Positions 53,669 through 61,781 of a stretch of DNA of 64,000 bases are shown here, piece after piece. A program made the translations under genes and the position numbers. Source of the DNA: Microbacterium testaceum (GTDB taxonomy: Bacteria; Actinomycetota; Actinomycetes; Actinomycetales; Microbacteriaceae); assembly GCF_006539145.1 (NCBI RefSeq), contig NZ_BJML01000006.1, positions 124,001 through 188,000 of the forward strand, given 5' to 3'. The notes under the pieces are model-generated. The model was given only the letters and a program-made list of their open reading frames with translations. It ran no database searches and was not told where the DNA came from. Positions within the stretch are counted from its first letter, which is position 1. Each line of letters starts with the position of its first letter.

Positions 53669-54496
53669 TCAGTCCCCCGCCGGCAGCGTCTGACACGAGG
53701 GACACCACTGCCCGCCGCCCTTCGTTCCGGGGATGTCTTCGATCACTCCGGCGCAGTCCGGACACGGTTCGCCCGTGCGCCCGTGCACGCGCATCGACGC
53801 GACCTTCGCCGCCTTCTGCTCCGCGATCGGCACCCCGCGTCGGGCGAGGACAGCGGCCGTCAGGGTGTCGTGCAACGCGTGGTGGAGCCGTGTGATGTCG
53901 TCCTCGCTCAGCGCCGCAGCGTGCGCCGTCGGTGCCAGCCGCGCCGCGAACAGGATCTCGTCCGAATACGCGTTCCCGATCCCGGCGAGCGTCTCCTGTT
54001 CCTGCAGGAGCGCCTTGAGCTGCTTGCGCCGACGCCCCAGTGCCTCGGCGAGCATCTCTCTCGAGTAGCTCGGATCCGCGGCATCCGGTCCGAGCTTCGC
54101 GATCGAAGGCACCTCTTCGGCCGCATCGACGACGTGCAGCTGCACCGAGAGCCACTCGCCCGCATCGATGATGCCCAGGATGCCGTCGTCGAAGGCGATA
54201 CGCGCGATCACGGCTGCGGCCGGCACCGCCTCGTCGTCCGTCGCGGCCGAGGGGCTCCACGTCGCCCAGCCGGCCCGGCCGAAGCCGAGCCCCAGATGCA
54301 CGCCGTCGAGATCGAGGTCGATGTGTTTCCCGTGGCGCGAGACCGCGGTCACCGTGCGACCGACGATCTCGTCGAGCGGACGCGCGCGGGTCTTGAGCGC
54401 GCGTCCCTCGACGAGTTCGACGCCCGTGACCGCACGGCCGCGCAGTCGCTCGCTCAGGAAATGCGCGAGCGCCTCGACCTCGGGTGCCTCAGGCAC
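53669..54496 (-). CDS. Fpg/Nei family DNA glycosylase
   Basis: A 275-residue base-excision enzyme. Catalytic Pro2 and Glu3 are present (MPEAPEVEAL), Lys57 is in RHGKHIDLDL, and the H2TH domain holds LAGIGNAYSDEILF. The zinc finger uses Cys245, Cys248, Cys265 and Cys268, but the finger loop lacks the usual Arg (EDIPGTKGGG). The N-terminal MPEAPEVEAL rather than MPELPEVET points to the divergent actinobacterial Fpg/Nei group rather than canonical MutM. GTG 54496 follows the SPFH gene by 12 nt on the same strand. The preferred lesion is not clear. Confidence 0.83.
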   Translation of the reverse strand: MPEAPEVEALAHFLSERLRGRAVTGVELVEGRALKTRARPLDEIVGRTVTAVSRHGKHIDLDLDGVHLGLGFGRAGWATWSPSAATDDEAVPAAAVIARIAFDDGILGIIDAGEWLSVQLHVVDAAEEVPSIAKLGPDAADPSYSREMLAEALGRRRKQLKALLQEQETLAGIGNAYSDEILFAARLAPTAHAAALSEDDITRLHHALHDTLTAAVLARRGVPIAEQKAAKVASMRVHGRTGEPCPDCAGVIEDIPGTKGGGQWCPSCQTLPAGD

Positions 54497-54508
54497 GGGT
54501 CATCGCGA

Positions 54509-55915
54509 TCAGGACTCCGACGACGCCGGGGGCGCGGTCGGTGCCGGGTACGAGCTCGTCGAGCCGGGCTGACTCGACTGCTGCGCCTGGGCGAACGAGT
54601 CCGCCACGACACGACCCTGGATGATCTGGGTGAGGTCGATCCCGGTCGCCGCGCGCACGGCCTCGAACGACGAGCGCAGGCCCGTTGCCGACTCCGCCGC
54701 GAGGTGACCGCTCGCGCCCTCGCCACCGAGGACGGTGATGTTGCCGACGCGGTCGTACCCCTTGGCGAATTCGGCCATCATCGGCACGAGGGCTTCGAGG
54801 GCACGTTGCGCGAGCAGTGCTTCCTGATTGTGCGAGAGGGCCTCGGCCTCGGCACGGATCGCCTCGGCGCGCGCCTCACCGGCGAGACGGACGGCCTGAG
54901 CATCGGCCTCGGCCCGCACGCGCACGGCGGCCGCTTCCTGCTCGGCGATCTCGGCACGGGCCTGGGCCGCCTTGATCTGCGCGTACGCCTCGGCGTCGGC
55001 GTCTTTCTGACGCTGGTACAGGTCGGCGTCCGCGACGCGCGACACCTCGGACTCCAGGCGGGCCTGGGTGTTCTGCGCTTCCTGCTGCAGCACGGCCTGT
55101 CGACGCTCGGCGCGGGTCAGCGCCTCGGCCTGCTCGGCCTCGGCGTTGGCGCGACCGACCTCGGCCTTCGCCGCCGCGCTGTTCTTGTCGAGCTTCGTCT
55201 GCTCGATGAGGTTCGCCTCGTCGGTGGCGATCTGTCGCGCGCGGATCTCGCGGACCGCGTTGATGCGCGCCACCTCTGCCTCGCGCTTGACGCGCTCGAC
55301 CTCGGTCGCACCCAGGGCCGAGATGTAGCCGTTGCTGTCGGTGACGCCTTGGATCTGGAAAGAGTCCAGAATCAGCCCCTGCGACGACAGGTCGCCCTTG
55401 ATGCCCTCGGCGATCTGGTCCGAAAGTCGCTGTCGATCGCGCATCAATTCTTCCACGGTCAGGGTCGCGACGACGCCGCGCAAGGCTCCTTCGAGCTGCT
55501 CGGTCGTGAACTGCTCGATCGCTTTGTCCTGGGAGGCGAAACGCTCGGCCGCGCGACGCACCTGTTCGGGGTCGGAGCCGATCTTCACCAGGGCCACGCC
55601 GCTGACGTTGACCGTGACGCCGTTCGACGACTGAGCCGTGGGCTCCATCTTGATCTGACGCGCGCGCAGCGAGATCATCTCGCCGCGCTGCGTCAGCGGA
55701 TTCACGATGGCGCCGCCGCCGGTGATGACGGTGATGCGCGAGGACCCCCCGTCTGCCCCTCTCTGCCGCTTTCCGACGATGACCAGTGCTTCGTCGGCCT
55801 TGGCGACGCGGTACCACCCGCGTATCAAGCCCGCGATGATCAAGAGGACGACGACGACAACGACGAGTGCGATGACCACGACGATGCCGATCGCCCCCAG
55901 AGCAGCAAATTCCAT
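54509..55915 (-). CDS. SPFH/flotillin-like membrane protein
   Basis: A 468-residue protein of the flotillin/YuaF-type group. A single N-terminal membrane helix (about 5-30) leads to an SPFH domain (about 35-200, with ALVIVGKRQRG and DSFQIQGVTDSNGY). A long Ala/Glu-rich coiled coil follows (about 205-370), then a Ser/Pro-rich tail. Such proteins organise membrane microdomains and scaffold other proteins. ATG 55915 has AAGGAG 7 nt upstream. It shares a strand with the Fpg/Nei gene downstream, but I see no functional link. Confidence 0.85.
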   Translation of the reverse strand: MEFAALGAIGIVVVIALVVVVVVLLIIAGLIRGWYRVAKADEALVIVGKRQRGADGGSSRITVITGGGAIVNPLTQRGEMISLRARQIKMEPTAQSSNGVTVNVSGVALVKIGSDPEQVRRAAERFASQDKAIEQFTTEQLEGALRGVVATLTVEELMRDRQRLSDQIAEGIKGDLSSQGLILDSFQIQGVTDSNGYISALGATEVERVKREAEVARINAVREIRARQIATDEANLIEQTKLDKNSAAAKAEVGRANAEAEQAEALTRAERRQAVLQQEAQNTQARLESEVSRVADADLYQRQKDADAEAYAQIKAAQARAEIAEQEAAAVRVRAEADAQAVRLAGEARAEAIRAEAEALSHNQEALLAQRALEALVPMMAEFAKGYDRVGNITVLGGEGASGHLAAESATGLRSSFEAVRAATGIDLTQIIQGRVVADSFAQAQQSSQPGSTSSYPAPTAPPASSES

Positions 55916-56087
55916 GGTTCTCCTTCGACAGGCGCCGCGAACCGCGGCGCGGGGGAATTCCCTCCAACCTATCCGGGGGCCTGCGGGCGCTGTCCAGCCC
56001 CTGTGCGCACGGTTCCGGTCGCCGCCGGGGTGGGGAGGAGCGTACCGTTGAGAGTGGGCGGCCCGAACCGCCCCAGAAGGGTCCCCC

Positions 56088-56498
56088 ATGAAGATCGTTT
56101 CGTCGCAGGACTGGCGAGATGCCATCCGCTTCGATGCTCCCGTGCTCGTCGCCGAGGTCGTTCCGGGAGAAGCCACCCGCTGCGTGGCCTGCGGCACCGA
56201 CGGGCCGCTCTACGAGCGCACAGAGCTGTGGGCGGTCAAGCACCGCCACCCCAAGCATCACGGCGGGTTCGTCCGCTTCTACTGCGAGGTTCACAAGCCG
56301 GCCGCTCCCCCGCCGCCGCCCGCCCCGACGATCGAGGCGCGCCGCGCCCGCGCCGCATCAGCGCCCAAGGAACGTCGCGCCCCGAGCCTGAAGCCCACCC
56401 CGATCACCGATCGCCCGACGCGCGCGATGTGCCCCGATTGCTTCGTCGAGGTCTCGGCCGGCGGCGACTGCGGAATGTGCGGCGCCCAGGTCGTCTGA
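56088..56498 (+). CDS. zinc-ribbon protein of unknown function
   Basis: A 136-residue protein with two metal-binding clusters. The first is Cys32, Cys35, Cys66 and His69 (CVACG and YCEVH). The second, C-terminal, is Cys115, Cys118, Cys128 and Cys131 (CPDC and CGMC), a clean zinc ribbon. A Pro-rich, basic linker (71-112) joins them. A hydrophobic start is absent. Homologues in related genomes are sometimes mislabelled glucose-6-phosphate dehydrogenase; nothing here supports that. A hairpin terminator follows directly. Confidence 0.7.
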   Translation: MKIVSSQDWRDAIRFDAPVLVAEVVPGEATRCVACGTDGPLYERTELWAVKHRHPKHHGGFVRFYCEVHKPAAPPPPPAPTIEARRARAASAPKERRAPSLKPTPITDRPTRAMCPDCFVEVSAGGDCGMCGAQVV

Positions 56499-56509
56499 TC
56501 GGTTAAACC

Positions 56510-56544
56510 AAGAACCGCCCCGGATTTTCCTCGGGGCGGTTCTT
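56510..56544. terminator. bidirectional hairpin terminator
   Basis: AAGAACCGCCCC (56510-56521) and GGGGCGGTTCTT (56533-56544) form a perfect 12-bp stem between the convergent zinc-ribbon and epimerase genes. Confidence 0.7.
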
Positions 56545-56558
56545 CGTGTTCGGGAGAC

Positions 56559-57527
56559 TCAGCGGGCCGAGATCGTCCACCCGGCCTCGTGCGAGGCGCC
56601 GGGGTCGAGCGAGACGACACCCGTGTCGAAGTCGTACGCGTCGTCGTTGAACGCGTCGGGCGCGCAGGTCATCGGCTCGACGGCGAGGCCGGCGCGGTGA
56701 CCCGGCGTCCCCGGGCCGTCCGGCAGGTCGGCCGTGTGGATCTGCACCCACGCGCATTCCCCCGCCCAGCTCATGGCCACACCGCTGCCCCAAGGATCGG
56801 TGAGCGTGACGGTCGCGCGACCGTCGGCATCCCGGATCAGCCCCGTGTAGGCGTGGTCGATCTCGACGGTGCCCAGCACCCGCTCCTCGCGGAAGTCGAA
56901 GCGCTCCGCGTCGGAGGTGACGGATGCCAGCGCCACCGGCGCGAGCCGGTCCGGCGTGACCTCGAGCACGGTGTCGGCCGGAAGCCCGAGCGTCCACTCG
57001 TCGAGCGTCGCGGGACCGGCGACGAGATACGGGTGGGGGCCCGTACCCCAGGGCGCCGGTGTGTCCGACAGGTTCGTGGCGCGAACAGTCTGCGTGAGGC
57101 CGGCGGCATCCAGGCGATACGTGGTCGAGACGACCAGCCACCAGGGGTATCCGGCCTGCGCGGTGATGGTCGCGGTGAGAGTGACCGCGTCATCGGCTGC
57201 CTCGAGCACGTTCCAGTCCACCCACGACAGCAGTCCGTGCAGCGCGTGGCCGCGATTCGGCTCGGTCAACGGCAGCTGGTGCTCGAGACCGTCGAAGCGG
57301 TGGATGCCGTCGACCACACGGTTCGGCCAGGGGGCGAGCGTCGTGCCGCGGTAAGCGGGGCGTAACTCGTCGGCGTCGAAGGGGACGACGAGGTCGCGGC
57401 CCTCGTGCGTCAATGATCGGAGGGTGGCGCCGACGCTCGCGATCGCGGCTTCGTAGCCGTGGGCGCGCAGGACGACGGGGGTGCCCGAGACCACGGTGGG
57501 GGTCTCGGTGGGAACGGCAGCGGTCAT
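56559..57527 (-). CDS. aldose 1-epimerase family protein
   Basis: A 322-residue galactose-mutarotase-fold protein. Catalytic residues are visible: His in NRGHALHGLLS, His in TGPHPYL, and the base Glu in VEPMTCAPDAFN. The segment APWPNRVVDG is the family's sugar-binding loop. It should interconvert alpha and beta anomers of a hexose. ATG 57527 follows GATAAT by 6 nt, so I took this as a leaderless start rather than the longer frame from 57566. It stands alone; the preferred sugar is unknown. Confidence 0.86.
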   Translation of the reverse strand: MTAAVPTETPTVVSGTPVVLRAHGYEAAIASVGATLRSLTHEGRDLVVPFDADELRPAYRGTTLAPWPNRVVDGIHRFDGLEHQLPLTEPNRGHALHGLLSWVDWNVLEAADDAVTLTATITAQAGYPWWLVVSTTYRLDAAGLTQTVRATNLSDTPAPWGTGPHPYLVAGPATLDEWTLGLPADTVLEVTPDRLAPVALASVTSDAERFDFREERVLGTVEIDHAYTGLIRDADGRATVTLTDPWGSGVAMSWAGECAWVQIHTADLPDGPGTPGHRAGLAVEPMTCAPDAFNDDAYDFDTGVVSLDPGASHEAGWTISAR

Positions 57528-57533
57528 GTCGCC

Positions 57534-57539
57534 ATTATC
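57534..57539 (-). promoter_or_regulatory. -10 element, leaderless promoter of aldose epimerase
   Basis: GATAAT on the minus strand ends 6 nt before ATG 57527. This fixes the start. Confidence 0.6.
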
Positions 57540-57597
57540 CCGGCCGCGGCCCCGCCACCCCGGCATCCCCTCCGCCGGATTTCACCCGAACCGACGA

Positions 57598-57628
57598 AAT
57601 GCCCCGACCCGCGAGGGGTCGAGGCATT
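57598..57628 (-). terminator. csbD terminator hairpin
   Basis: AATGCCCCGACCC and GGGTCGAGGCATT are near-perfect inverted arms (one mismatch) just downstream of the CsbD stop. Confidence 0.55.
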
Positions 57629-57642
57629 CCGGGGAGGGCGAC

Positions 57643-57813
57643 TTATTTGAAGGCGTCCTTGACGTCTTCGCCGGCCTTCTTGACGTGAGCCTTGGTCTGG
57701 TCGGCCTGGCCCTCGGCTTCGAGGCGCTCGTTGTCCGTCGCCTTGCCGGTGGCTTCCTTCGCCTTGCCAGCAATGTTCTCCGCAGCGTTCTTGATCTTGT
57801 CGTCGAGTCCCAT
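57643..57813 (-). CDS. CsbD family stress-response protein
   Basis: A 56-residue protein, MGLDDKIKNAAENIAGKAKE onward, rich in Ala, Lys, Glu and Asp, with the CsbD pattern GKAKEATGKATDN and GQADQTKAHVKKAGEDVKDAF. CsbD proteins are abundant, largely disordered or helical and induced by general stress; their exact role is unknown. GGAGG lies 8 nt upstream of ATG 57813. A hairpin terminator follows. It is too short for usual ORF length limits. Confidence 0.86.
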   Translation of the reverse strand: MGLDDKIKNAAENIAGKAKEATGKATDNERLEAEGQADQTKAHVKKAGEDVKDAFK

Positions 57814-57965
57814 AGTCGGCTCCTCCCGTTGTGGTCTTCGGGTATCTCCCGATGTGCATTCACGCTAGGCGGCGGTTCCCGAGGGGGCAGGGGGCTTGAA
57901 ATCCACGTCGCCGTGAGGCACGGATGCGAATAGGTTCGTGACGTGGGGAACTGGGGGGACATCTC

Positions 57966-59273
57966 GTGAGCACGCTTGCCGATTTCGACGACCTTCTCGA
58001 GGAAGCGCCCGACGGGCCCGTGCGCAACGGTCGAGCGGGTCGCGTCGCCCTGATCGTCTTCCTCGTCATCACGTTCATCGTGCTCGGCGGAGGCGGCGGG
58101 TACGTCTGGTGGGCGTCCGCAGCGGCGCTGCCCGCCCCGACCGTCACCTCGCAGACACCGACCGCGAACGCCGGGGCGCCGGCATCCATCGCTCTCCCTT
58201 CCGGCGGCGAGACGCTGCTGCGAGTCGACGGGGGTGCCGATTACCTGGGTCCCGACGCCGCTCAGTCGTTCGCGGCAGCGGGCGGGAACGACGCGCGCTC
58301 GCTCGCGAGCATCTCGAAGCTCATCACCGCCCTCGTCGTCCTCGACGCCCACCCTCTGATCGGCCCGACAGATCCCGGGCCGACCATCTCGTACACCGAG
58401 GCCGACACCGACCTCTACGACCAGTTCTACGTGCAGGGCGCGGTCATCGCGCCGATGCCCGATGGCCTGAAGCTGTCGCTTCACGACTCGCTCACGACGA
58501 TGCTCCTCCCCTCGGCCGCCAACTACGCGGTGGCCATCGCCCGGTGGGGCTTCGGCTCCGAGGGGGCCTACGTCTCTGCGGCCCGCTCGTGGCTCGGCAA
58601 GAACGGGCTGAACGACACACGCATCGTGGATGCCACCGGCATCGACTCCCGCAATGCCAGCACCCCGAGCGATCTGCTGGCACTCGCGAAGATCGCGGAG
58701 GCGAACCCGGTCATCGCACAGATCGCCAATACCCGTTCGGCGCAGATCACCGGCGCCGGAACCGTCACGAATACCAACGACCTGCTGGGCACGCTCGGGG
58801 TCACCGGGCTCAAGACCGGCAACCTCGGCGACGGGACCTTCAACCTCCTCTTCACCTCGACGCTCGACGTGCGGATCGGCGCTCCCCTGAAGATCACGGG
58901 CGTGCGGCTCGGCGGCGAGACCCACGACAGCACCGATGCGGACGTCCGAAACCTCCTCCAGAGCATCAGCGACGGCTTCCACGACATCCCCCTGGGCACC
59001 GTCGGCGACACCCTCGGCACGATCTCGACGCCGTGGGGATCGAGCGCCTCCCTCGTGCTCGCGCAGACCACGAAGCTCCGCACCTGGTCCGACACCCCCG
59101 TGGCGGTGACTCTCGACACGACGACGCCCCAGAACTACACCGACGGCGAAGTGGTCGGTTCGGTCACCTGGACCGCGGGACCGAAGACGACCTCCGCCGA
59201 CGTCAAGATCTCGGGCGCGATCGAGGAACCCACCCTGTGGTGGCGCCTGACGCACCCGAGCGAGCTGGGCTGA
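57966..59273 (+). CDS. D-alanyl-D-alanine carboxypeptidase-like membrane protein (DacA/PBP family)
   Basis: A 435-residue protein. The N-terminus is cytosolic, a membrane helix spans about 27-49, and the rest is external. The penicillin-binding fold has the nucleophile Ser115 and Lys118 (SISK) and a KTG motif (GLKTGNLG). The SXN motif reads SAA at 183-185 in LLPSAANYA where related proteins have SAN; the Asn is therefore missing or shifted by one (Asn186). It probably trims peptidoglycan pentapeptides, or is a reduced-activity variant. GTG 57966 has GGGGGGA upstream. Confidence 0.8.
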   Translation: MSTLADFDDLLEEAPDGPVRNGRAGRVALIVFLVITFIVLGGGGGYVWWASAAALPAPTVTSQTPTANAGAPASIALPSGGETLLRVDGGADYLGPDAAQSFAAAGGNDARSLASISKLITALVVLDAHPLIGPTDPGPTISYTEADTDLYDQFYVQGAVIAPMPDGLKLSLHDSLTTMLLPSAANYAVAIARWGFGSEGAYVSAARSWLGKNGLNDTRIVDATGIDSRNASTPSDLLALAKIAEANPVIAQIANTRSAQITGAGTVTNTNDLLGTLGVTGLKTGNLGDGTFNLLFTSTLDVRIGAPLKITGVRLGGETHDSTDADVRNLLQSISDGFHDIPLGTVGDTLGTISTPWGSSASLVLAQTTKLRTWSDTPVAVTLDTTTPQNYTDGEVVGSVTWTAGPKTTSADVKISGAIEEPTLWWRLTHPSELG

Positions 59274-59277
59274 GCGG

Positions 59278-59389
59278 CCGAGGACGCGCCCGTTGAGCGG
59301 GGCCGCGCATCACGGACGCACCCGTTTGTGGAGCACGCATGACATGGATGCCGACACCCCGCGCTCACGCCGAGCAGCTGCGTCCTCGG
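59278..59389. repeat. intergenic inverted-arm element
   Basis: CCGAGGACGC (59278-59287) and GCGTCCTCGG (59380-59389) are perfect arms. Between them two diverged direct copies, GGACGCGCCCGTTGAG and GGACGCACCCGTTTGTG, can be seen. This is a looser relative of the palindromic elements at 5412 and 11146. Confidence 0.4.
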
Positions 59390-59416
59390 TACGTTGATGG
59401 CGAACGGCCCCGACGG

Positions 59417-59422
59417 TAGCGT
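59417..59422 (+). promoter_or_regulatory. -10 element, leaderless promoter of lipoprotein gene
   Basis: TAGCGT ends 6 nt before ATG 59429. Confidence 0.5.
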
Positions 59423-59428
59423 TCGAGG

Positions 59429-60097
59429 ATGCGCCGGACGATTCCCCTCCTGACGATCGCGGTGGCTGCCGCCCTCGGGCTCAGCGCCTGCGTCCCGCAG
59501 CCCGCCCCGGAACCGACGACGACCGACGCGGCCACCCCGTCCTTCACGCCGACGGTGAAGCCCACCGCGACGGTGTCTCCCTCCGCCGATGCCTCAGCCC
59601 CGGCGAGCGACGCCGTGCTGATCGTTCAGCTCGACGGCGCCTCCATCGCCGCGGGTTCGACGCTCGAGTACTCGCTCGCCGCGGTCGACGCGTGGACGGC
59701 CGCGCTGGGCATCGCACCGACCCGGTCGGCGGTGGAAGGCCCGTACGGCGGCGATTCCGAGCTCACCGCCCTCGAGTGGCCGGGTTTCACGCTGACCGTG
59801 CCGAACGACGGGTCGACACGCGGCGCCTCCGTTCGCGTCTCCTCGCCCACGGTCGCCGGCCACCCCGTGGTCACCAGCGGTGGCATCGGTGTCGGCTCGA
59901 CCCGAGCCGAGGCCGTCGCGGCGGGCGCCACGGAGGGATTCGACTCCACCGAACTGCGGCTGGACACGCGAGACGCACCCGGGACGCAGTCGTTGCAGCG
60001 GCCGGGTGAGCTCGGCCGGCAGTACGTGATGCTCGTCCTCGACGGCGACTCCATCGTCCAGATCATCCTGCCGGCGAACGACTACAGCGATATCTGA
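59429..60097 (+). CDS. lipoprotein of unknown function
   Basis: A 222-residue lipoprotein. The signal peptide MRRTIPLLTIAVAAALG ends in the lipobox LSAC with Cys21. A Thr/Pro/Ser-rich linker (22-60) follows, then a mixed domain with LEYSLAAVDAWTAALG and GIGVGSTRAEAVAAGA; the latter resembles a short helix found in other actinobacterial lipoproteins. Family is not recognised. ATG 59429 is leaderless by spacing from TAGCGT. It sits between a carboxypeptidase-like gene and a membrane protein on the same strand, so a cell-envelope role is plausible only by location. Confidence 0.6.
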   Translation: MRRTIPLLTIAVAAALGLSACVPQPAPEPTTTDAATPSFTPTVKPTATVSPSADASAPASDAVLIVQLDGASIAAGSTLEYSLAAVDAWTAALGIAPTRSAVEGPYGGDSELTALEWPGFTLTVPNDGSTRGASVRVSSPTVAGHPVVTSGGIGVGSTRAEAVAAGATEGFDSTELRLDTRDAPGTQSLQRPGELGRQYVMLVLDGDSIVQIILPANDYSDI

Positions 60098-60176
60098 TGA
60101 TTTCCCGCGTCGAACGACGCGTGGACTCTGCCGGGTGAACATCAGCATTTCCTTCTCCCGTCGCTGCGCCTCGCTC

Positions 60177-60182
60177 TAACGT
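60177..60182 (+). promoter_or_regulatory. -10 element, leaderless promoter deciding the start at 60190
   Basis: TAACGT ends 7 nt before ATG 60190 and overlaps an alternative GTG at 60181. This rules out that earlier start. Confidence 0.55.
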
Positions 60183-60189
60183 GAACAGC

Positions 60190-60810
60190 ATGTCGTCACT
60201 CCACCTCGAACCCGGAACCATCGCCGATTGGGTCGCAGCCCTCGCCGCCGTCTTGGGGTGCATCTTGAGCATTTTCGCGCTCCGCGTAGCCCTCGCCGCG
60301 AACAAAACCGCAGATGAGACGCGTCAAGCGGCTGTTGTCGCGGCGCGCGATTCTGCCACGCGCGAAGCGCAGCGAGACGAGGTCGACCGTGCACGCGATC
60401 GGCGCCAGTTGGCCGGCAGCGTCGCCTCGTGGTGGGCAGCCGACCGAGAAGAGAACGGCCGCAGATATGGGGTTGTGGTCTCGAACCAGAGCCCCACGTC
60501 CGCCGTGTTCTACGACGTTGAGGTGCAGGTGGCGGGACCAGGCGGCGCGACCCACACCATCCGCATGAAGGTGTTGCCGCCGGGCCAGTTCTTCGTTCAG
60601 AAGAAGGGCCTTGCACAGCAGTCTTCCTGGGACGGTATCCCCCTGCCGGTGCGCGAGGCAGACGTTCTCGACCCCTTCACCGTCGCCGGTGATCGCTCCA
60701 TCACCGTGCTGGAGTACGCCGACGGCCTCGGTACGAGGTGGCAATGGACCCCCGGCGCCGGTCTCGCAGAACTCGCCTCACCCGGACGCAGCACGACGCC
60801 GGCCTCCTGA
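60190..60810 (+). CDS. membrane-anchored hypothetical protein
   Basis: A 206-residue protein with one N-terminal membrane helix (about 11-35, IADWVAALAAVLGCILSIFA). A charged helix rich in Arg, Asp and Glu follows (about 38-75), then a beta-rich domain with VVVSNQSPTSAVFYDVEVQV and ITVLEYADGLGTRWQWTPG. No family is recognised. The helix plus coil suggests a tether for the C-terminal domain at the membrane. The coding start is set by the leaderless promoter. Its last bases lie 25 nt before the next ORF, which has its own promoter. Confidence 0.55.
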   Translation: MSSLHLEPGTIADWVAALAAVLGCILSIFALRVALAANKTADETRQAAVVAARDSATREAQRDEVDRARDRRQLAGSVASWWAADREENGRRYGVVVSNQSPTSAVFYDVEVQVAGPGGATHTIRMKVLPPGQFFVQKKGLAQQSSWDGIPLPVREADVLDPFTVAGDRSITVLEYADGLGTRWQWTPGAGLAELASPGRSTTPAS

Positions 60811-60823
60811 GCGCATCCCCTCC

Positions 60824-60829
60824 TAGGCT
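60824..60829 (+). promoter_or_regulatory. -10 element, leaderless promoter of ADP-ribosylglycohydrolase
   Basis: TAGGCT ends 6 nt before ATG 60836. Confidence 0.55.
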
Positions 60830-60835
60830 GACCTC

Positions 60836-61774
60836 ATGACCAGCCTCTCCCCCGCCCAGGTCGATCGCGCTGTCGGCGCCGTGCTCGTCTCCGCCGCGGG
60901 CGACGCCCTGGGCTCGGCGTACGAGTTCGGTCCCGCGCTCGCCGACGACGTCGTCCCCGCCTTCGGCCGCGGCCACTTCGGCCACGGCGAGCGCGAGTGG
61001 ACCGACGACACGAGCATGGCCGTGCCGATCCTCGACGAGCTCGCCGCCGGGCACCGACTCGAAGACCCGTCGTCGCTCGAGACCATCGTCCGACGCTGGC
61101 AGGAGTGGGCGCGCGACGCCCTCGACGTCGGAGCGCAGACGCGCCAGGTCCTGTCCCGCATCCCCGTCGGCGGACGAATGAATGCCATCACCGCGGCATC
61201 CCGTGCCGTGCACGACGCATCGGGTCGCAGCGGAGGCAACGGCTCGCTCATGCGCACCGGACCCCTGGCCCTCGGCTACCTCGAGCGTCCCCGCGCGGAG
61301 ATGGCCGCGGCGGCCGGAGCCGTCGCCCGCCTGACCCACTGGGAGGACGACAATCTCGACGCGTGCGCCCTGTGGTGCGGGGCCGTCCGCCACGGCATCC
61401 TGACGGGAGAGCTCGACATGCGCGCGCAGCTCGACCTCGTGCCCGCCGAGCGCCGGGATCACTGGGCCGACCTGATCGAGGCGACCGAGGGCCGCCATCC
61501 GCGGGACTTCCAGCAGGCGAACGGCTGGATCGTACGGGCGTTCCAGGGTGCACTTTCGGCGGTTGCCGGTGCGGCCTCGCCTCTAGACGCGATCGAGCGT
61601 GCCGTCCGTGGAGGAAACGACACTGACACCGTCGCCGCGATCGCCGGTTCGCTGGCGGGTGCGGTCTGGGGCGCCGAGGCGCTGCCGCCCTCGCACGCCG
61701 AAGGGCTTCATGGGTGGCCGGGCATCGACGGCTCCGAGCTCGCGCGTCGGGCGCGGGAGGCCGTGGGGGCCTGA
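60836..61774 (+). CDS. ADP-ribosylglycohydrolase family protein
   Basis: A 312-residue all-helical hydrolase of the DraG/ARH type. The magnesium-binding aspartates are in EWTDDTSMA and in GGNDTDTVAAIAG, and the GDALGSAYEFG start loop fits. Such enzymes remove ADP-ribose from proteins or small molecules. No NAD-dependent ADP-ribosyltransferase is encoded nearby. The ATG follows TAGGCT by 6 nt. A role in reversing ADP-ribosylation is inferred from family; the target is unknown. Confidence 0.87.
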   Translation: MTSLSPAQVDRAVGAVLVSAAGDALGSAYEFGPALADDVVPAFGRGHFGHGEREWTDDTSMAVPILDELAAGHRLEDPSSLETIVRRWQEWARDALDVGAQTRQVLSRIPVGGRMNAITAASRAVHDASGRSGGNGSLMRTGPLALGYLERPRAEMAAAAGAVARLTHWEDDNLDACALWCGAVRHGILTGELDMRAQLDLVPAERRDHWADLIEATEGRHPRDFQQANGWIVRAFQGALSAVAGAASPLDAIERAVRGGNDTDTVAAIAGSLAGAVWGAEALPPSHAEGLHGWPGIDGSELARRAREAVGA

Positions 61775-61781
61775 CGTCGCC

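Noticed and set aside
53282..56506. 1074-codon open frame on the plus strand across the PfpI, Fpg and SPFH regions
   Set aside because: It overlaps three well-supported genes and has low-complexity, Arg/Leu-rich translation. It is a composition artefact.
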